A stretch of DNA of 64,000 nucleotides, taken from positions 1,612,001 through 1,676,000 of the forward strand of contig NC_052112.1 in the NCBI RefSeq assembly GCF_012273895.1, given 5' to 3'. This DNA is from Zerene cesonia (taxonomy: Eukaryota; Arthropoda; Insecta; Lepidoptera; Pieridae). Every line of letters starts with the position of its first letter. Position 1 is the first letter of the stretch. The position numbers and the translations under genes were made by a program. Below are positions 11,527 through 24,174 of this stretch, in pieces. Under the pieces are notes generated by a model. The model was not told the origin of the DNA. It searched no databases and saw only the letters and a list, made by a program, of their open reading frames with translations.

Positions 11527-11945
11527 TTGTCTTTGCGTAGAGATGTCGCATCTTTATGCGTCCTCTATCGCATCTATCACGGGGAGTGCTCTGAGGAATT
11601 GTTTGGAACGCTGCCTGCTGCTGAATTCCACCACCGTCCCGCACGTCACAGGCTGAAATACCATCCACACCACCTGGACAGCTGGCGATCCTCCACGGTT
11701 CGTTTTAAAAGAAACTTTTTGCCTCGTACAACGGAAATTTGGAATCAGCTTCCGCATGCAGTGTTTCCAAACATTTACGATATGGGGACCTTCAAGAAAA
11801 GAGCATACTCCTTTCTCAAAGGCCGGCAACGCACACACCATACCCCTGGTATTGTGGGTGTAACTGGGCGACGTGGAGCACTTAACATCAGGTGACCCGT
11901 CTGCTCGCTTGCCTGCCCTTTCACATAAAAAAAAAAAAAAAAAAA
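11527..11945 (+). mobile_element. 5'-truncated LINE with C-terminal ORF remnant and poly(A)
   Basis: An open frame (about 11527-11895, 122 codons) encodes a basic, His/Arg-rich tail with RIYHGECSEELFG, TVRFKRNFLPRTTEIWNQLP and GTFKKRAYSFLKGRQR. From memory this is the C-terminal end of the reverse-transcriptase ORF of common lepidopteran non-LTR retrotransposons (Jockey/CR1-like; clade unsure). After the stop come a short 3' UTR and an A-run (about 11927-11944). The RT core is absent, so it cannot be autonomous. The ATG is not a real start. It is inserted among Helitron ends. Confidence 0.8.
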
Positions 11946-11975
11946 CTTTCGCATTTATAATATAAGTAGGAAGGA
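11943..11975 (-). mobile_element. Lep1-like Helitron, 5' terminus only, reversed
   Basis: The string ACTTTCGCATTTATAATATA then AGTAGGA is the reversed 5' end of a Lep1-like element. It directly abuts the A-run of the LINE fragment. Confidence 0.65.
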
Positions 11976-12363
11976 TAATGGCAATTCAACTACTAAACAC
12001 TAAAATAAAACCCAATAACTAAAACTCTCAGCAGAACACTACCTAGCCACAATTCCAGCTACCTACGTATGAGCAATTTAATCTAAGCCCCTATTAAACT
12101 CCAGCTACCATACAATGTACACGAGGCCGGCCCTATCGCCGGACGTCGCCAATAAATAAAGCAGATACGTAGGACACGACTGTGTGACATGCGCCCGCGC
12201 ACCTTTGTATTGCGGGGGATTTTTACGTCCCTATAGCTGGATAATTAAATTTTGTTTGTGTTTATATGGTATGGGTTTAAAATTTATTATGATATGGTCT
12301 TAAATATATGAAACGGATATATTTCTTAGGGAAATCATTCCTTGTATTATCTTTTCAATAAAG

Positions 12364-12430
12364 ATAACTTTTTATCCTGATATTGCTACGGGATACAGAC
12401 TTGAGCGGGTGAAACCGCGGGGCGCAGCGT
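12364..12430 (+). mobile_element. Lep1-like Helitron, 3' part only
   Basis: It contains TTTTTATCCTGATATTGCTA, CGGGATACAGACTTG, the GCGGGTGAAACCGC hairpin and GGGGCGCAG. The 5' two-thirds and the CTAG end are lost. Confidence 0.72.
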
Positions 12431-13635
12431 GTCTATAAAACCTCAGTTCTAAAGAGCAATACTTCAGGGTATATCATTACCATGAACCAACCAAACAATA
12501 CGATTCACAGGATCAAGGATGACTTCAAAACCTTCATATGTGAAATGTATTCCCCTTCAAACGTATCACTGATTCATACGTCAGTCAAGATATGCATATA
12601 TCCATCTCTTTTTGACATCACTCCGATGGATGCGACAGAAGACGTTGAAATATACCACGAACATGCATGTTAAAATTTTGTTCTATATTGTTTGTTACTA
12701 GGTGAAATTTCAATGCCTGATCCTCGATGGTCGTGAATTTGTTAAGGAAATTTATCATTGTATTGTATACATTACGGAGTTTGTTCGGAATTTAGATATG
12801 TTGATATTTTATTCCCAATATCAACCGCCATCGTACCGCCTAATTTTATGCACGCTGAACAGCAATTATTTGCATAGTTTATAGGAATTATGACTAACAA
12901 CATTAAAAAAATTAATAAAATGTCCATAGATACTCAATAAGTATCAAATTACTTTACTTCATTAACGAGTCTGGTGTTAATTACCTTGTAAATGTGTAAT
13001 TATAAAATCTGATACTGCACTTCACGCGCCGCTATCAAAATAACGTCCTACGCTATGTTTTGTAAACTGATTTTAATCTCAGTTCCTTTCGTTTAACAGT
13101 TCATTGGACTACCATAATTCATACTAGGTTAGTTAAAGGTTTAATTTTAACATTATATATTATTAAAATATTCGGTATTCAGAGTATAATCATGTTTTCG
13201 AGATATAATATATTATAGTCAAGTCAATCAAGGTCAAGTGTTTTATAGTTTTTAATTTAAATATTTCATTTTAATGTGATGAATCTAAGAATATTATGTT
13301 ACGGTTAAATTTTAAATCAAGCAATCTTCAGCATCCAAAATTTTAAACCATATTGTAATATTAGCGTCAAAAATATACCGAATAATTCAATGGTGGTTTA
13401 GTACTTCGAAATGCAGACAAACCTTTCCAAGATTCAGTTGGGAACCTGTATTTTGAAGCGTGGGCGGCTCACGATGTCTCACACCCACACTCTGACCTCG
13501 GCGAGAGGGATATTTGTCCTGAACGCTATGATGCTTTCCATATACCTACCCCTATGATAGCAATTGCATATAATACGCTGGTTTCATTACTTTGCTATCT
13601 AGTTTTTTATCTGAACTGAAGAGTTTTTTAGATAA

Positions 13636-13839
13636 CTAGCTACGCCCCGCAGTTTCACCCTCGTAAGTCTGTATCCCGTAGGAAAATCGGGATAAAAAGT
13701 TGCCTATGTGTTATTCCAGTTGTCCAGCTGTCTACGTACCAAATTTCATTGCAATCGGTTCAGTAGTTTTTGCGTAAAAGATTAAAAAGCATACACACAT
13801 CTTTACAAAGTTTCGCATTTATAATATTAGTAGTAGGAT
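13636..13839 (-). mobile_element. Lep1-like Helitron, minus orientation
   Basis: Full length and reversed, from CTAGCTACGCCCCGCAG to TTCGCATTTATAATATTAG then TAGTAGGA. The terminal hairpin has a point change (GCAG for GCGG). Confidence 0.85.
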
Positions 13840-14451
13840 TAAATGTTTAATTGGATTTTTAATTGCTAATGTTTACGCTCTTTTATTGTTATTAAGTAGT
13901 GCTTGAATAAAGTAATTGACGCGCTAAAATCCGCGCAAAAAACCTATGTAATTTTTCCAAAGAATTTCATCTATAAATAATCTTAAAAAATAGTAAGAGC
14001 TTATCTATAATCCTGCAATTCAAGGCGATCGATGATAGCTATAGATTTATAGGATGCCCTATAATGAAGATTTAGTCCATCGTTATCCCAGGACAAAAGG
14101 TGGATCATTATTAAAGATAATCGTCTCCAGGTAGCCGGTGTCATCTTTTTGCGCAGACGCTTCTTGGCTAGAATTAAATGCCCGTTTATAAGCGATATGA
14201 TTGCCGTAATAGTGGCCAATTATCATTTTGTATATTGTCACGGCGGTGACGTCATTGATTCCAGGTAATTGTGGCGTAAGTGGAAGGTAGAAGGAACATT
14301 GAACGAAATATTTGGAACGCTTAGATTTTAAGATTATAAATCACGCGGATATTTCAGGTGGCGAAATTACATGTATTTAAGGACGAATGGACGAGTCTCG
14401 AGAAGGCATTCAGGCAACATGGTGCGTATCTTCCCTTTCTAGAATATATCA

Positions 14452-14648
14452 GGAGGCCCATATCCTTTTCTTCACCCTTCCCAGTTCTTTCCTTTATTCC
14501 TCTCATCAATCTTTTCCTAATCCCTTCCCAATTAATGTCGGCAATCCATTTGTAGAAGCGTTAGGTCTGCAATTGGCCTTACGCCTCTCCAAATGTTCAT
14601 GGGCGGTGGTTGCATCAGGCGACCCACCAGCTCCATTGCCGACTATGC
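14452..14648 (-). repeat. Unclassified interspersed repeat (family I)
   Basis: It matches, in reverse, the repeat at 37058-37381. Shared blocks include GGAGGCCCATATCCTTTTC, CCAAATGTTCATGGGCGGTG and CACCAGCTCCATTGCCGACT. Probably a retroposed 3' end; clade not assigned. Confidence 0.7.
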
Positions 14649-14654
14649 CATAAA

Positions 14655-17600
14655 TCATATCGACTATATTATCGAAACATTTCTGCTTAGAATATGACTT
14701 CGAAAACAAATAAAAATCCACTGTAAGTACATAGAAACTCATTGTAACATGAGTTATATTCATACAGAACTATGATTCCATTGTACCCACAATAACCCAG
14801 CAGTAATTTAATATAAACACGGTTTATCATCAATTATATTAACATTAAACACGACATTCTAGCCCTACCTTTAGTTCCGTTTCAGAGCAATAATTTATGT
14901 TGTCCGACAGGGGATCCCATGTCGTGGTGAACGAACGTAATAAATATATACTGCTTGTAACTGTTGCGTTATTTGATATAGCCAGGCAGAACTTCTAGGC
15001 TAACGTAGGTTCGGAAGACCTATAGCCTGTGTCCAATATGCCTCATCAGGATAAGTGATTTTAGTTCTTCCTTGTTATTTTTCCTTTTATTTTTCCTTCT
15101 TATTTTTTTTTATATAGGAAGAAGCGGAACTAAAATTTTAGTCTAGTGTAAATTATTACAGATTTTTGTATAGTGTTATTCAGATATTGCGATTTTCTGA
15201 AACATAGTTTTTCCATATCCATACTTGGGATAGGCATTTGCTGTAATGTATTAAATACCTTGGGTTTGGACCAGTAATATATCAAATATTGATCATATTG
15301 CATGCACATTGTTTAATCATAAGACACGAATACGAAGTACCAAGGACCAAGAGTAGCTACTCAGTGTTATTTACATAACATTGCCCAAACCATCTTACTG
15401 GATAAGGAAAAATTCCAATAATAGAACCACAAATCCTGCAACGGAATATGAAAATGAGGCTCAATGCAGCACTGGACATCACGTGGCAAGTTCCTGGAAG
15501 CGCGCATGTCGCGGCCTATCTGATGCGCATGCGCATTACTACACATGCGCGGGGCTGGGCTATCGCGACTATCAGCTTTATTGGTGTATAATTAAGATGT
15601 AGCCTAATTAGGGTGAATGCGTGATTGTGGTAAAGCTATAAATCTTGATTTCTGTGGATTGATTATTCTAGTTCTTTTTATCAGATCATATGGAACTTCC
15701 TTAAAATTTTTATAGCATGTGATTTAATATATCAAGGCCTTTTTTTACACTGAATATAATTAACGAACCTATAGAAGTTTAGTATAAAACATAGAAAGAT
15801 TCCATGAAATTTCCATGTTTTTATCAAATTTTGTGATTTATCCAAAGATATGGCTAGGATACCGTTACGGAAGACGCATAAAAATGTCATATGAGTTTTT
15901 CTCACTAGATGGCTCAACCAGTCTAGTTCCTGTGGTCATTAGGCGCATATGGTCTTACAGTTAGTCATTGGAAAAAGTACTATAAGGACATATGACGGAA
16001 TATATACGGAATCTCACCGTTGGATATTTCATCTTTCCTGGTTGCGATGATAATAAATTCAAATATTTACGTCAACTCTTCATAAACAGTATCAAAATTT
16101 ACTTACGAAGATCTGTGATCGATCGCAAAAGGTGTTAGTAAAAACAACACTTATGCGTTTTTCAAATGCATATGTCAAATAATAACGATCTGTTTTATAT
16201 ATGGAGCGAATTTACGAGATCACACGGGTATTGAATCGCCGTTAAAGCAGTTCGGTTGATTCTATCATGATTATATATAGAAACATGCAAAATATTTAGT
16301 GGCAAACTCTTTAAGTCGTATTCATCATCGTAGTTCCCATGATAAAAATATAGTTTGTCAAATTAATAGTTAATGGAAATGGAATTTCATATCTCATAAA
16401 ACTAGCATATATTCCCGTTCTACCAGTGCTCGTAAACGCTACGATATTAAATGCAGTTCCTGCTAGCAGAGCCAAATGCGTTTCCATTCGTTCTAAATTC
16501 TATCACCATTTAAATCCTAAGCATCTCGTGAATGGTTCGTAGCGGTAACCTGTATATGGTAATATGAACTAGAGTCGATACTTATGAGCTGTTATTTTTA
16601 TGTTAATCGCATCTCAGTGTGGCCTGCCGTAAACCTCTGGTTGATAAAGGTTGGTCGATTGGGATGATACTTGGTATTGTGGATTAATGGCAAATGGCAA
16701 TAATGTTTGGATCATTTTTATGATATTTTAATCTGAAAAAATTATATCTAGAATTTTCGATTGTTTACACAAGCCTCGATGTTGCCTCGCTTTCGACTCC
16801 ATTACCCTGCCTTAAACATAGGCACTCTATGGGCCATTAAAACATCCGAGAATAAACCATTTGATATACTTTACCGCCTGTATACAACAATCCTGACCCT
16901 GGAATTTGTAAGGCTATATGTAAAGGTCTAAAGGATAAGCGTTGAAACTTATGGGCCTATAAACCGCGCGGTAGCAGGCCGGCGGATTTTACGAGCGCAT
17001 TGACGTACATTGCTCCTTTGTAAGCATTAAATATGTCCAATTAAGCGGAACCGGCAGCAATGTAAACAGAAGTTGGCGAATTTGTTTTGCGAACATGTAC
17101 TTATATTGAGTCGTGCTACATTGAACAGGTAAGAGTATAAGCAGAAAGGTTTTTAAGTGTATGTAAATATTATCGGAGGCGTTTTTATGTGAATTATTAT
17201 GGATTCACGAAAGTATCATCAATAAAATAAATTATAAGTAATTTACTTCGGTATATTTGCTTTAGGAGACACTAGGAGAATTAAACAGATAATATGTTCC
17301 ATATCAACATCAAAACCTAACACTCTTAATCAAAAATGTATCTTAAATAACCCGATTTAGAAATCAAATTTGAGCTACTGCAAATACGCAACTTATCAAT
17401 GTTATGTAAAATATAAGAGGCTTTTTTTATATGATTAACGCAAAGCGAGCTCTTATACTAATATAATAAACGTGGACAGATTTAACCTAATATATATATA
17501 AAAACAGCTGATGGAATCTGTATGACATTTCATAAAGAGATACTTTATAGGCTGGATAAGCAAATAGGCTATTCATAACTATTAAAAACGCAAGTGACGA

Positions 17601-18840
17601 TGCGGTTTTAATAGTTTTTCATAAAAATCTTCTAAGAACTTTCTAGAAACACTGGATGTAGCCAATGCAAGCGATAAAGGCCTTGCGATTCGAAATGCGA
17701 TAAGCTATATTGATCCTACAGAGCTTGGGGCCATTATAATAAATATGATGGCTTTGTATCATATTTATTGGGTTGGATAAATAACAAATATTATGTGAAA
17801 CTGACTGTGAATTCATCCGTGTTATAAAACAGTTCTTTGTTTACATATACATAGGTTTTGTTTGATATTATTATTTTATTTAAAGAACTTATAGCACTCA
17901 GGAATCCCCTACACATCTAAGGGCTTTTTTAAACCACCCCCGTAGTTCCTGTGATTGGCGCGATTAAAAAAACAGAATTCGTAATTTTGTTATAATAAAA
18001 TCGCATTATTTCGGTTGTAGTTCCAAACGAATATAAGTCGAACAACACAATGTTTATAAAAAAGCCAACTGCTCAATAATAAATGATGTAACTGCGACAG
18101 AACTTTCACAAGTTTAAAGATTATAAGTAAATAAAAGATTTTATACGAAAAAAAAAATATCCTAGATATATAAATAGAATAACATCGCGCTCAAAAATCA
18201 ACATTGTACACACATAAATATCAAAGGTCGAGAAACAATTCTACATTCGAATCGGCCCGTTTGTAATAGGAACTGCAATCTAGTTAAATTTAGGTGTGCC
18301 GCGATTGGCGGACGCGGGCCTGGGCGGGGCGGTAGCGGGGCTGACCTGAGGTTATCTAGTGTCCTTTGCGAGTGTTGCAATGCCTAATTATTGCGGTTAA
18401 CCGATGGCGGGAAGAGATCTGTCAGATTTGAATTTGGAACAAATCAAATTTTTTGCTCGAACTATGGTCACAGATTTTATAGGATTGATAAATAAAGTTT
18501 ACCACTAAGGAGGCGCAATGATGAAAGTTTGTAAATAGTTTTATAGTAGTCTTTAGTTTAAATTATACGGTTTTTATTGACATGGTATCTGAGATCCAAT
18601 ATCTAACTAATTACATGGTCGTCTAAATTAAAATGTACAATAAAAATATAAAAATACATATTCAATAAAATCTGGTAGGTAATATGAAACGCTTTTATAT
18701 AAAATAAAGGTCAAAGTGTGATTATTCATACAATAAAACATTGATACTAAATATTCAATTAATGCAAATACTATTTGAATATCAAATTCCATTCCAATAT
18801 TTTTGACACAGAGCATTTCCTAAATAACAAAAATTCTGAT
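14655..18840. other. Mostly unique intronic DNA
   Basis: I see no element or gene in this 4.2-kb stretch. Two parts are GC-richer than their surroundings: 15480-15565 (GCATGTCGCGGCC, TGATGCGCATGCGCAT) and 18290-18345 (GGCGGACGCGGGCCTGGGCG). 16960-17110 is also unusually GC-rich. These are candidates for conserved regulatory DNA only. Confidence 0.5.
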
Positions 18841-18844
18841 ATTT

Positions 18845-19019
18845 TTCTAATATTATAAACATGAAAGTTTATGAGAATAGATGTATATCTGTTACCCTTT
18901 AAAATAAAAACCATTGTACGTATTTTGATGATATTTGGCAGTGATGTAGTTCTATTATCAGAAGAACACATAAGCTAAGGAAATATGTTTTTTCAGGTGA
19001 AAGCGCGGGATTATTAGCT
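18845..19019 (+). mobile_element. Degenerate Helitron-like repeat
   Basis: It starts TCTAATATTATAAACATGAA, has a TTGATGATATTTGGCAG core, and ends near GGTGAAAGCGCGGGATTATT then AGCTG. Both ends are eroded. Confidence 0.5.
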
Positions 19020-19399
19020 GTATTAATAATAAGAAGTGAAACAAATTAAATTTATTAATGTACATTGAAGCAATAGTTATTTCTTGTTATCTGTTGTCAC
19101 AATAACAGTTTAGGAATGAAAATACGGACATTCAGAACTAAACAACTCACGATAGCTAGCATATTAACGCACCTTGGCCGAGGACAATGGCTTAGAAACA
19201 AGTATTGTTCATTTATAACCAGTATTATTTTATAATTAAAAACAACAATGAATTATCTAAATGATATTCAAATATTTAAGCTTCAAATAAAATAATTAAT
19301 TCAAGGAACATCGAAAAGACTATTTTCAAAACAATTAATTAGGCACTTTTGGATTGTTGTTTTAGAAATTAAAGACTTTTTAACGGATTTTAAATGCGA

Positions 19400-19480
19400 T
19401 TTATTCATTGTACTATTAAACCGACGTTTCGAACAATTTACAGCGAGCGTGGTCACGGGGACTCTTTTGTGACTCTGACC
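19400..19480. repeat. Interspersed repeat (family M)
   Basis: The block CCGACGTTTCGAACAATTTA then CAGCGAGCGTGGTCACGG recurs at 50385-50440 (CCGACGTTTCGAACACTTTA) and, reversed, at 59951-59965. Class unknown. Confidence 0.6.
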
Positions 19481-20088
19481 GTTGTGTTTTGTCTTTCAGA
19501 AGCACAGAATGTAGGTATTAGTTTGAACGCGCTAATCTCAGAAACAGCTGGTGCGATTTAAAACTTAAATAATCAATTTATAAAGGAAAGCTTTTGGTAA
19601 TATAAAATCTTGTACGGGAGAATCTATGGGGCACAACTAGTATAAATTTGTTTTTTACAATTTTGCACGACCTCAGAGCTCAGTCTAGATATTATCTTCT
19701 AATAGCAGCCCACTAATTGATCTTATATATCCAACACAGAGGTTATACGCAAAGAAAATATATAAATAAATAAATAAAAGATCTTTATTTTGCCAAAACA
19801 TACCTTACGTATCTATGTACATAGCCTCCTAAACTAGAAGGACTCTGTATTTATTTATTTATTTATTTAACTCTTCAACAAGATTGTACATAGAAGGAAA
19901 CTTAGAGATAATAATAACGATGATTAAAATAAAGTGTACAATTTGTTTGGCGGCCTTATCACTTAGAAGTGATCTCTTCCAGGCAACCACGGTAAAAGGT
20001 AACGAGCATACTGCTAAACTATAAGCGGGACGAAAAACAGATACTTTTAAACATTCAATATATCTTAAGAGCCAACGTATCTGTATCT

Positions 20089-20411
20089 TTAAAGCCAATC
20101 ATCATCATCAGCCCATACATGTTCCCACTACTGGGACACAGGCCTCCTATGAGGGTTCAGGCTATAATCCACCACGCTGGCCAAGTGCGGGTTGGCAGAT
20201 GTCGCATGTCGTCGAACTTTTGATTCTTGGACATGCCGGTTTCCTCACGATGTTTTCCTTCACCGTTTTAAGCAGTGGTGATGTTATCCACATTTGCAGA
20301 TAAATTGAAAAATCAATTTATTTCCTGCACGCTCGTCCGGTCTCGAACCCCGATTTATCGATTTTGAAGTCCGAGGTTCTCACCACTGAGCCACCACTGC
20401 TTAAAGCCAAT
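20089..20411 (-). mobile_element. tRNA-derived SINE with 11-bp target duplication
   Basis: The element is 20100-20400. Read on the minus strand it has an A-box-like TGGCTCAGTGGTGAGA, a B-box GGGGTTCGAGACC, a body with CTCATAGGAGGCCTGTGTCC, and a GAT-repeat tail. It is flanked by TTAAAGCCAAT at 20089-20099 and 20401-20411, an 11-bp direct repeat typical of target-primed insertion. Partial relatives lie at 24189, 57862 and 61482. Confidence 0.85.
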
Positions 20412-20836
20412 ATAGAACTCAATTTATTCAACCACTATAACCTCGCAGCGAAATCATTATCAAATCGATGCAAGTTCTGAGATAAAATCAACTTATGAAT
20501 TTAAATATGGGAAATGCTATCGTAAATTATGTTTTTATGCGCTGTTTATTGGGACCTGCTTTTCATATAAGGGCTTAGAAGAACGTGTAGGGCTAGGACG
20601 ATAGTATAAAAGGTACACATCAATAAAATAGACAGTGATTGAGGCTAAGATGGACTGAAGTAATTGGCTCGCAGTAATAAAGTTAAATGTATTACAAAAA
20701 AAACAAATTTTATTCTATAGATAAAAAATAGCGAAACAAACATAAGGAAAATAACACTATATTTCGAATATTTACTAGTTAATGTTTCTACGATTAAAAC
20801 GTCCTAAACGTTCATTTAGTAAAAAAGTAAAGAGAA

Positions 20837-21035
20837 TCCACTAATATTATAAATGCGAAAGTTTGTAAGGATGTATGTGTGTTTGTTACTCTTTCACGCA
20901 AAAACTACTGAACCGATTGCAATGAAATTTGGTACGTAGACAGCTGGACAACTGGAATAACATATAGGCAACTTTTTATCCCGATATACCTACGGGATAC
21001 GGACTTACGCGAGGGAAACCGCGGGGCGCAGCTAA
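20837..21035 (+). mobile_element. Lep1-like Helitron ending CTAA
   Basis: Full length, from TCCACTAATATTATAAATGC to GGGGCGCAGCTAA before T. CTAA still fits the Helitron CTRR rule. The hairpin loop differs (GCGAGGGAAACCGC). Confidence 0.85.
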
Positions 21036-21721
21036 TATTTATTATAGATCAAGCAAGCAAGAAATTTTTCAAATCGATTTTCTGAGATTAGCGCGTTCAA
21101 CCCGACAAACAAAACTCTTCAATATTATAATATTAGTACATTTTAGTTACATAGTATTTATCAAACAACAAACGCTAATAGAATATAACATAAGCCAGAT
21201 ATTTCGACACCGCTTTACAAAGTCGAAGCAGAAATTAAGCAAGATTATCAAAACAGTCTTAAAGGTAAACTCGGGTAATATATTAATGTTAGAGATAAGC
21301 GGTGCAATGATCAAGGTCTAATCGTGCGAGCGCTATCGATTGTGTGGACTTTAGGAGAAAGGGAACAGGCGGCAAGGATGTGAACAGCTGTTAACACTTG
21401 AACCATTTAACGTTATTTTTGGTGGATTGAATAACCTTCCAAAGAGTGTCCTTTTAATTAAGTAAAGTTGAAAATTACAATACTGTGCGTTTATGTTGTA
21501 TTTTTATATATAGCCGCGATCAAAGTGCAAATTAGAGACCAATACTTTCATGATTTTAATATGAGGATTTAATGTTTTTCTGGTGCGTAGTAGGCTAGAC
21601 AAATTTTACAATAACAATTCATATCTGAGATTGAAATCTTCGGATAAATATTTAAGTGTACACTCTAGGTATAACACCTAAAACGTTTTAATAGTTTAAA
21701 TAATGCACAAACGCGTCACTA

Positions 21722-21832
21722 TCAGCGCACGCGTCCGCACCGCGTTCCCACGCACGCATACAGGCGCGCGCCGCACGTGTGTGCGTCGGTGTGCGCGCAG
21801 CTTGCGTACCGCCGGACGGCGGGTATTTCTCT
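21722..21832. promoter_or_regulatory. CpG-rich, alternating purine-pyrimidine island
   Basis: About 110 bp of strongly GC- and CpG-rich DNA in an AT-rich intron, with runs such as GGCGCGCGCC and CACGTGTGTGCG. It contains GTTCCCACG (21744-21752), which on the minus strand is CGTGGGAAC, a match to the Su(H) consensus YGTGRGAAM. No repeat or EGF coding was recognised. A regulatory role is inference only. Confidence 0.35.
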
Positions 21833-22740
21833 TTTTGTTATAGTCCAACATTTTGAGCTAAGCAAATATGCGGAAAAAACATCACCTGTGTAATTCTGTC
21901 TAGTCTTTATTATGACCGCACTTCTAACAGTGGATTTATAGCGATTGTTTAGAACGAATTTTCTACTAGCTGGTTCACGTATGAACACTGAATTATACCA
22001 TCAACATCCGTATTTGAAAGTCGCGTGTCATTCAGAGGTTGTTGATTGCGCCTGTTTTATTTTCAAGGCTATGACATTGGGTTTTATGTCATACATCGAT
22101 TGTGTGATAGACAATGGGCGGTCGTGTTAATACAATTACGTATGAATAAATCCGTTTCGAAATTAACTTTGCGTATTAGCAGCACAATTAAAATTCATTT
22201 TGCTTTTTTGTATGAGGTTTTAACAGCGTTAAGGGTTGCCAAAATATGCTTTTTTAACTGAGATGTATAAAATTGTTTTGCAATACAAAAAAATAAAACT
22301 CGCTATCGCTACGTCATGAAATTATCCCACAGGAACTGTATTTGAAATAGACGCTTTTAGCAAAAACTCCCCTGAGTCTACCGTTGCGTGGAAGAGGGGA
22401 GTCTATGTAAGGAACATTCGCATTTATCGATATGTTAAAAATCAATCAACTTGAATGCATTTTTTTTTAATTTCAATAATGTGATCGGAATACAAATAAA
22501 CGTATAATACAAATAAAAATCTAGCTATATTAACAAATGAAAACACATTGAACTCTATATAATTAATAGAAATTTGATATATCTTTCTGAAGCACACGCA
22601 ATCTACGTTTTACATATTATTCTATACTAAAATACGGAAAAAATTGTTATATATTCAACATATTTAATGCTGCGATGATAAACATTAAGACAATATTTTT
22701 AACGCGTGTTTCCTACAAGTTAACAAAAATTTATAGTGAA

Positions 22741-22919
22741 CTAGCTGCACCCGGCAAACGCTGTTCTGCCTTACTCTTATCGTTTAGTGGTATGAAAAAT
22801 AGATGTTAGCCGATTCTCAGACCTACCCAATATGCTTACCAAATTTCAGAGGAATCGGTCAAGCCGTTTCGGAGGAGTATAGAGACTAACATTGTGACAC
22901 GAGAATTTTATATATAAGA
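22741..22919 (-). mobile_element. Helitron-like element, family B, first of a tandem pair
   Basis: 179 bp, CTAGCTGCACCCGGC to TATATATAAGA on the plus strand. It is by eye identical to 10925-11103. The next copy begins at the very next base. Confidence 0.9.
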
Positions 22920-23098
22920 CTAGCTGCACCCGGCAAACGCTGTTCTGCCTTACTCTTATCATTTAGGGGATTGAAAAATAGATGTTGACCGATTCTCATA
23001 GATACCGGATATGCACAAAAATATTCATCAAAATCGGTCAAGCCGTTTCGAAGGAGTATGGCAACGAAAACTGTGACACGAGAATTTTATATATTAGA
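22920..23098 (-). mobile_element. Helitron-like element, family B, second of a tandem pair
   Basis: 179 bp, directly abutting the previous copy in the same orientation. It is diverged from it (for example CATAGATACCGGATATGC where the other has CAGACCTACCCAATATGC) and closer to 63036-63215, so this is not a simple recent duplication of its neighbour. Confidence 0.88.
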
Positions 23099-23481
23099 GA
23101 TATGCTAGCTTTGTTTGTGGTATCAAGTCACCAGCAAGACATATCTACGCATGAACTTAACATATAGAAGGTTCATTGTTCTTACGTGTCGTGGGATCAC
23201 ATTTTATATCAAGTTTTAACGGGAACCGCGCACTGTGTACGATGTGTTTGATTACATCTTAATTCTGGGTAAGTTTTTATTTTGAGTGCAATATTACATA
23301 CTGCGTAATTTGACTTGATGTTGACGTGCGAGTCATATAGCTGTTTTGAAAGATTTACCTGGTTATAAAGACTAGAATGAAGAGGAAATGTCTTCACTTT
23401 TATATAAACAGAAATATAACAAGTAGCTCTAGCTTAAATTAACAATAACAATAACAACTAGTATATTTATTTATTTATTTA

Positions 23482-23648
23482 TCTACACTAATATTATAAA
23501 GAGGAATAATTTGTTTGTTTGTTTGTTTGTAATGGATAAACTCAATACCTACTGGACCGATTTTAAAAATTCTTTCATCATTAGAAAGCTGCAACTTCGC
23601 TGAGTGACATAGGCTATGTTAACGTGCGAAGCCGGGGCGAACAGCTAG
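23482..23648 (+). mobile_element. Helitron-like element, family D
   Basis: It starts TCTACACTAATATTATAAAG, has a TTTG tetranucleotide run (about 23511-23532) and ACTGGACCGATTTTAAAAAT, and ends TGCGAAGCCGGGGCGAACAG then CTAG before T. A diverged 3' relative is at 62095-62190. Confidence 0.72.
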
Positions 23649-24174
23649 TTCTGATAAGCGAAGTTTGATAAAAAATAAGGAATTATTAACAAAAATTTGG
23701 TAAAGATACAATCCTAAACGAATTAATTATCAAAATATATACTTGTGGTGCTTTACAAAATCGGAACTACGTATTTTATATTCGTTACTTATATACAAAT
23801 AGACAGCTATGTACTCATATTAAACGCCCACATAAATATCTTGCTGCATATGTAATGTAATTCAATTTGCACTTGCTAGCACACAGCAGAGAGGTTATTT
23901 TAATAGAGGGTCTCGGTCCTCGTGTGACCGCTTGAGGGCTGCAAGATACAATATGAAATTAGAGGGATCGAGTTACATACACGTGCATTGGCTCATCGAA
24001 AACCAACTGACATGTTTACATATTTATTATTACTTGAATTTGGGATTAATGCGCCGTTTGGAATATTACGGAAGGCAAAATTGGGCGTTGGGAGCGATTA
24101 GTTGTAACGTAGCATTTGTGAGTGTATTTTTGGAAGATTCATGAAACCTCGTTTTCTGATGATAGAATTTTTTG

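Noticed and set aside
11527..11895. 122-codon frame as a host gene
   Set aside because: It is the C-terminal remnant of a LINE ORF followed by its 3' end and A-run, with no catalytic domain.
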